Origin: Candidatus Heimdallarchaeota archaeon
GTDB lineage: Archaea > Asgardarchaeota > Heimdallarchaeia > Heimdallarchaeales > Kariarchaeaceae
Direction of reading: 5' to 3'
Length of the DNA: 7,751 bases
Assembly: GCA_029882335.1 (NCBI GenBank)
Contig: JAOUKW010000189.1
Location: 1 to 7,751 of the forward strand
Part shown: in pieces, positions 5,087-7,751 of the stretch
Layout of the letters: each line of letters opens with the position of its first letter
How positions within the stretch are numbered: the stretch's first letter is position 1
Made by a program: the position numbers and the translations under genes
Notes under the pieces: generated by a model
Seen by the model: only the letters and a program-made list of their open reading frames with translations
What the model was told of the DNA's origin: nothing
Database searches by the model: none

Positions 5087-7348
5087 TTGTTGCAAAGAAC
5101 AGATAGTCTCATTGATTCCATTATGAATTTACATGATTCATGGGATATCATGTTCCAAAATGTTGAAGAATTGAATGATGATGGAAAAATAAGTGAAAAA
5201 TGGTCAATTCATGCAACAAACTGTTTGAAACAACTAAAAACCATCTCTGAATTTTCTAATTATATATTTCTAAGGTATTTTGATGAATTTAAAAAAGACA
5301 AGGAAAAACTAAACAATGATCCAAAATTATTGAAAGAATTTAAAACTAAATTGAGTTCAATTTTACAACTAATCGTTGAGATTTCTCTGGTTATGAGTAA
5401 TTATTCACAAATACAGAAGGAAGGCATATTCTACCAAATTGATACACCAACTGATATAGGTTCAATATTATCTGTAGAAGAATCTCTAAATATGGTTCAT
5501 CAATTTTATTATCAAGATGAATTATCAGCAGATATTCTGCAACCAATTAATGAGATAATGAATGCAATCCGAAAGAAAGACAATTCTATCAAGTTGAAAT
5601 CTCTTATTACCAAATTAGAATTATCTGATGAAAAAAAATATGAAATTTTAGGGAACGTTCACAATGAAGAGGCGACTTTCTTATTACAGCAAATTGGACC
5701 GTTGCAGAAAAAGATAAATTCAAAATGGTGGATTGATGATGATATTTTGCTGTATTTTATTTACAAACAGAGTAATGATAATTTTGAATATGCAAAGAAC
5801 TACTGGTCTAAATGTAGTAATCCTGATATCTTATCAAAAATAAGTAAAATTAAATTAATGGATATACCATTAGCTACTGCTGAATATAAATATGCGTTAG
5901 CTTCTCATTATTTTCAAATTTCAATTAATTCTTCATTAAAAGGATTGCACAAACGTTCTTTGGGATATTTTAATAAAGTAATTGAATTATGTGATGAAGT
6001 AAAAAATATCTGCTCAACATATCCGGGTAGTTTTGAAATAAGTACAATTATGGAAAATAATGAAGAACTACTGGCGATTACAAATAATCTATATCGGTTA
6101 AATAAGCTAACGACCGATTATAATAGTATTAGGAGGGATATTAGACAAAATAAATTAAATGAAGTTGTGATTTCAACGAAAACACTGATAAAAACCTTTC
6201 AGGATGATTTCAAATTAAATTATGAAGATTATCATGATTTCAAATACTTATCTTCTTTACCTGGTATTTTTAAATTGATAATTTCTCAAATTAGTTTGAT
6301 GGTTGAAAATAAGGTTAACTTAGATCAAATCAATGAAATTTTAGATAATTCTATGAATGAATTTATTAGTAGAATTAATTCATCTATAGGTTCATTGGTC
6401 TATACATGGGAAAATATGACTGGTATTGATGACCAATTAAAATTATCCAAAAAATTAACATATTTTATTTCTGAAATTAAAACATTATTATTTTCTGTAT
6501 CAATGCTTCCAAGGAATAACAACAATAGAGAATTATTAATTATTAAACTAAGATGTCTAAATTATTTAACAAAAAGCGTTTCCAATGAATTAAATGCATT
6601 TGATGTTCAAAATGAAAATAAAATTACAGAATTGATATATAAAGCAAAAGCAAATTATAATGCAAAACATTCTTTGGAATTATCTGTTCGATTACCCTCA
6701 AAAAGCGTTCCTGAAAAGCGTATAATTGCACATTTTACCGGTTCTTATATTTCAGGTTATTCTATTCAGTTGATGATATATCAATTAACACTTCAGTATT
6801 TATGTTTGACAGAAGTATTACCTGTTCTCTTTCTAAGTGTAACACAGGATCCAGCGCTTTTTGAAAACTCAAATGAATCTCTTGCTCATATTAACAAATC
6901 TCTAAATGAAATCAAATCTTTTGGTTATATTTTAGAACAAATCCAAGCTGATTGTGACAAATTAATTGTTCATCGAGATCGATATGGAGATCTAGTTGGA
7001 GGTATTAGGTGGGAACAAATAAGTATCAGAAAAGATATGGTAAAAGGTGCACTATTATTTTATGAATCAATAAAAAATGCGTTAATCTCCTCATGGGCAT
7101 CAAAAGTTAATGCTTTTGACGAGGCAGTTGAACTATTAAAGATCGCTCAGGATAAAGCTTTTCAGTCAAGTGAACATCTTTTAGTCATTAAAAAACTGGG
7201 TGAAAAACTAGATGATTACCCAAATCATGTATATTCCTTTGCCCAATTTTGTCAGCATAATATCGATACATTAGGTGCTAAAAAATCAATTACATTACCA
7301 TCTCATCAACTTTTCAAATTATTTAGAGATATTATATTTCTTATCTAA
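5087..7348 (+). CDS. Large (753-residue) helical protein of unknown function
   Basis: I do not recognise this protein. It is almost wholly predicted helix by eye, rich in Lys, Glu, Asn, Ile and Leu, with no cysteine cluster, nucleotide-binding loop or catalytic motif. Residues about 263-310 (TAEYKYALASHYFQIS...SLGYFNKVIELCDEV) have the helix-turn-helix spacing of TPR-like or related helical repeats. A hydrophobic stretch at about 557-585 (LTLQYLCLTEVLPVLFLSV) could be a buried or membrane-facing helix but contains polar residues. The start is uncertain. An in-frame stop (5084-5086) directly precedes tandem TTG codons at 5087 and 5090, which fit the TATA box; the first ATG in frame is at 5123 and would leave a short leader. 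It is divergent from the longin-like gene. A scaffold or complex subunit is the most that can be suggested. Confidence 0.85.
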   Translation: MLQRTDSLIDSIMNLHDSWDIMFQNVEELNDDGKISEKWSIHATNCLKQLKTISEFSNYIFLRYFDEFKKDKEKLNNDPKLLKEFKTKLSSILQLIVEISLVMSNYSQIQKEGIFYQIDTPTDIGSILSVEESLNMVHQFYYQDELSADILQPINEIMNAIRKKDNSIKLKSLITKLELSDEKKYEILGNVHNEEATFLLQQIGPLQKKINSKWWIDDDILLYFIYKQSNDNFEYAKNYWSKCSNPDILSKISKIKLMDIPLATAEYKYALASHYFQISINSSLKGLHKRSLGYFNKVIELCDEVKNICSTYPGSFEISTIMENNEELLAITNNLYRLNKLTTDYNSIRRDIRQNKLNEVVISTKTLIKTFQDDFKLNYEDYHDFKYLSSLPGIFKLIISQISLMVENKVNLDQINEILDNSMNEFISRINSSIGSLVYTWENMTGIDDQLKLSKKLTYFISEIKTLLFSVSMLPRNNNNRELLIIKLRCLNYLTKSVSNELNAFDVQNENKITELIYKAKANYNAKHSLELSVRLPSKSVPEKRIIAHFTGSYISGYSIQLMIYQLTLQYLCLTEVLPVLFLSVTQDPALFENSNESLAHINKSLNEIKSFGYILEQIQADCDKLIVHRDRYGDLVGGIRWEQISIRKDMVKGALLFYESIKNALISSWASKVNAFDEAVELLKIAQDKAFQSSEHLLVIKKLGEKLDDYPNHVYSFAQFCQHNIDTLGAKKSITLPSHQLFKLFRDIIFLI

Positions 7349-7390
7349 TTGGATTATATGAAATTAATCAAGGTTACTTATCTATACAAT

Positions 7391-7400
7391 TTTATTTATT
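7391..7400 (+). promoter_or_regulatory. TATA-like box for ahcY
   Basis: TTTATTTATT is centred about 24 bases before the ATG at 7419, in the 70-base gap after the large helical gene. No Shine-Dalgarno-like sequence precedes the ATG, again suggesting a leaderless transcript. Confidence 0.45.
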
Positions 7401-7418
7401 GAATCAAATTCTTAACTT

Positions 7419-7751
7419 ATGGAACAATTGTCAAGTGGTGATACTTACAAAGTTCGAGATATAGCCCTTGCTGAAAAGGGAAGAATGAGAATTGATTGGG
7501 CAGAATCCAGGATGCCAGTATTAATGGAATTAAGGAAAAAATTCTCAGAAACGAAACCGTTGAAAGGAATGAGGATCGCAGGTTCTCTTCACGTTACAAA
7601 GGAAACCGCTGTATTAGTTGAAACTCTTGTAGCAGCTGGTGCTGACATAGCGTGGTCTGGATGTAATCCTCTATCGACGAATGATGAAGTCGCTGCGGCA
7701 TTGGCAGTTAGTGGATTAAAGATTTGGGCATGGCATGGTATGAGTGTAGAT
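7419..7751 (+). CDS. ahcY: S-adenosylhomocysteine hydrolase, N-terminal part (cut by window end)
   Basis: The enzyme reversibly splits S-adenosyl-L-homocysteine into adenosine and homocysteine using bound NAD+, removing the product that inhibits methyltransferases; it is cytosolic. The first 111 codons are present and the frame is open at the window edge, out of a usual 400-430 or more. Clear family motifs are YKVRDIALAEKGRMRIDWAE (10-29), RMPVLMELR (31-39), the substrate-domain block KGMRIAGSLHVTKETAVLVE (49-68) and GADIAWSGCNPLSTNDEVAAAL (74-95), then the WAWHGMS region. The His in SLHVT and the Asp of NDEVAA sit where the family has substrate-contacting residues. The ATG at 7419 is chosen because it fits both the family N-terminus and the TATA box. 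By eye the codons are richer in G and C than in neighbouring genes, as expected for a well-expressed housekeeping gene. Confidence 0.96.
   Translation, partial: MEQLSSGDTYKVRDIALAEKGRMRIDWAESRMPVLMELRKKFSETKPLKGMRIAGSLHVTKETAVLVETLVAAGADIAWSGCNPLSTNDEVAAALAVSGLKIWAWHGMSVD

Noticed and set aside
4906..5151. A - strand open frame of 81 codons ending in an ATGA overlap with the longin-like gene start
   Set aside because: Its Phe/Ile-rich, low-complexity sequence is what AT-rich intergenic DNA gives by chance. It runs over the promoter and first codons of the large helical gene, and no promoter or conserved motif supports it.
1..7751. CRISPR arrays, tRNA or rRNA genes, insertion sequences and long direct repeats
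   Set aside because: Reading both strands showed no spaced repeats, cloverleaf-like GC-rich segments, transposase motifs or terminal inverted repeats.

Overview
The window looks like chromosomal DNA from an AT-rich archaeon. It carries two adjacent coenzyme F420 genes (cofD and cofC) and the start of an S-adenosylhomocysteine hydrolase gene. Most starts have a TATA-like box about 24-31 bases upstream and no clear Shine-Dalgarno sequence, which suggests leaderless transcripts. Small zinc-ribbon proteins, and a protein that reads as a longin-like domain fused to a C-terminal winged helix, fit an Asgard archaeon (Heimdallarchaeia-like). That placement is an inference; no rRNA or other marker gene is present to settle it.

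Layout from left to right: (1) the 3' end of an unrecognised + strand gene, meeting tail-to-tail a - strand gene for a zinc-ribbon/coiled-coil protein; (2) a divergent promoter region, then a small winged-helix-like protein; (3) a metallo-beta-lactamase-fold protein that appears to have lost all its metal ligands and ends in a probable winged helix; (4) cofD and cofC, overlapping by 4 bp; (5) a perfect 9-bp hairpin at the cofC stop codon, then a 61-residue zinc-ribbon protein of DUF1922 type; (6) a - strand longin-like/winged-helix protein, tail-to-tail with the zinc-ribbon gene; (7) a divergent 177-bp promoter region and a 753-residue, almost wholly helical protein that I do not recognise; (8) the first 111 codons of ahcY, cut by the window edge.

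Only cofD-cofC form a clear functional unit: CofC activates a phospho-acid with GTP and CofD transfers the phospho-acyl moiety to Fo, giving the F420 core. The other genes each seem to have their own promoter. The main points of interest are the dead metallo-beta-lactamase, a cofC with altered substrate-binding motifs, the repeated QTG helical-hairpin motif in the zinc-ribbon protein, the large unknown helical protein divergent from the longin-like gene, and two separate convergent gene pairs that share the same TTAA as overlapping stop codons. No mobile element, CRISPR array, tRNA or rRNA was seen.
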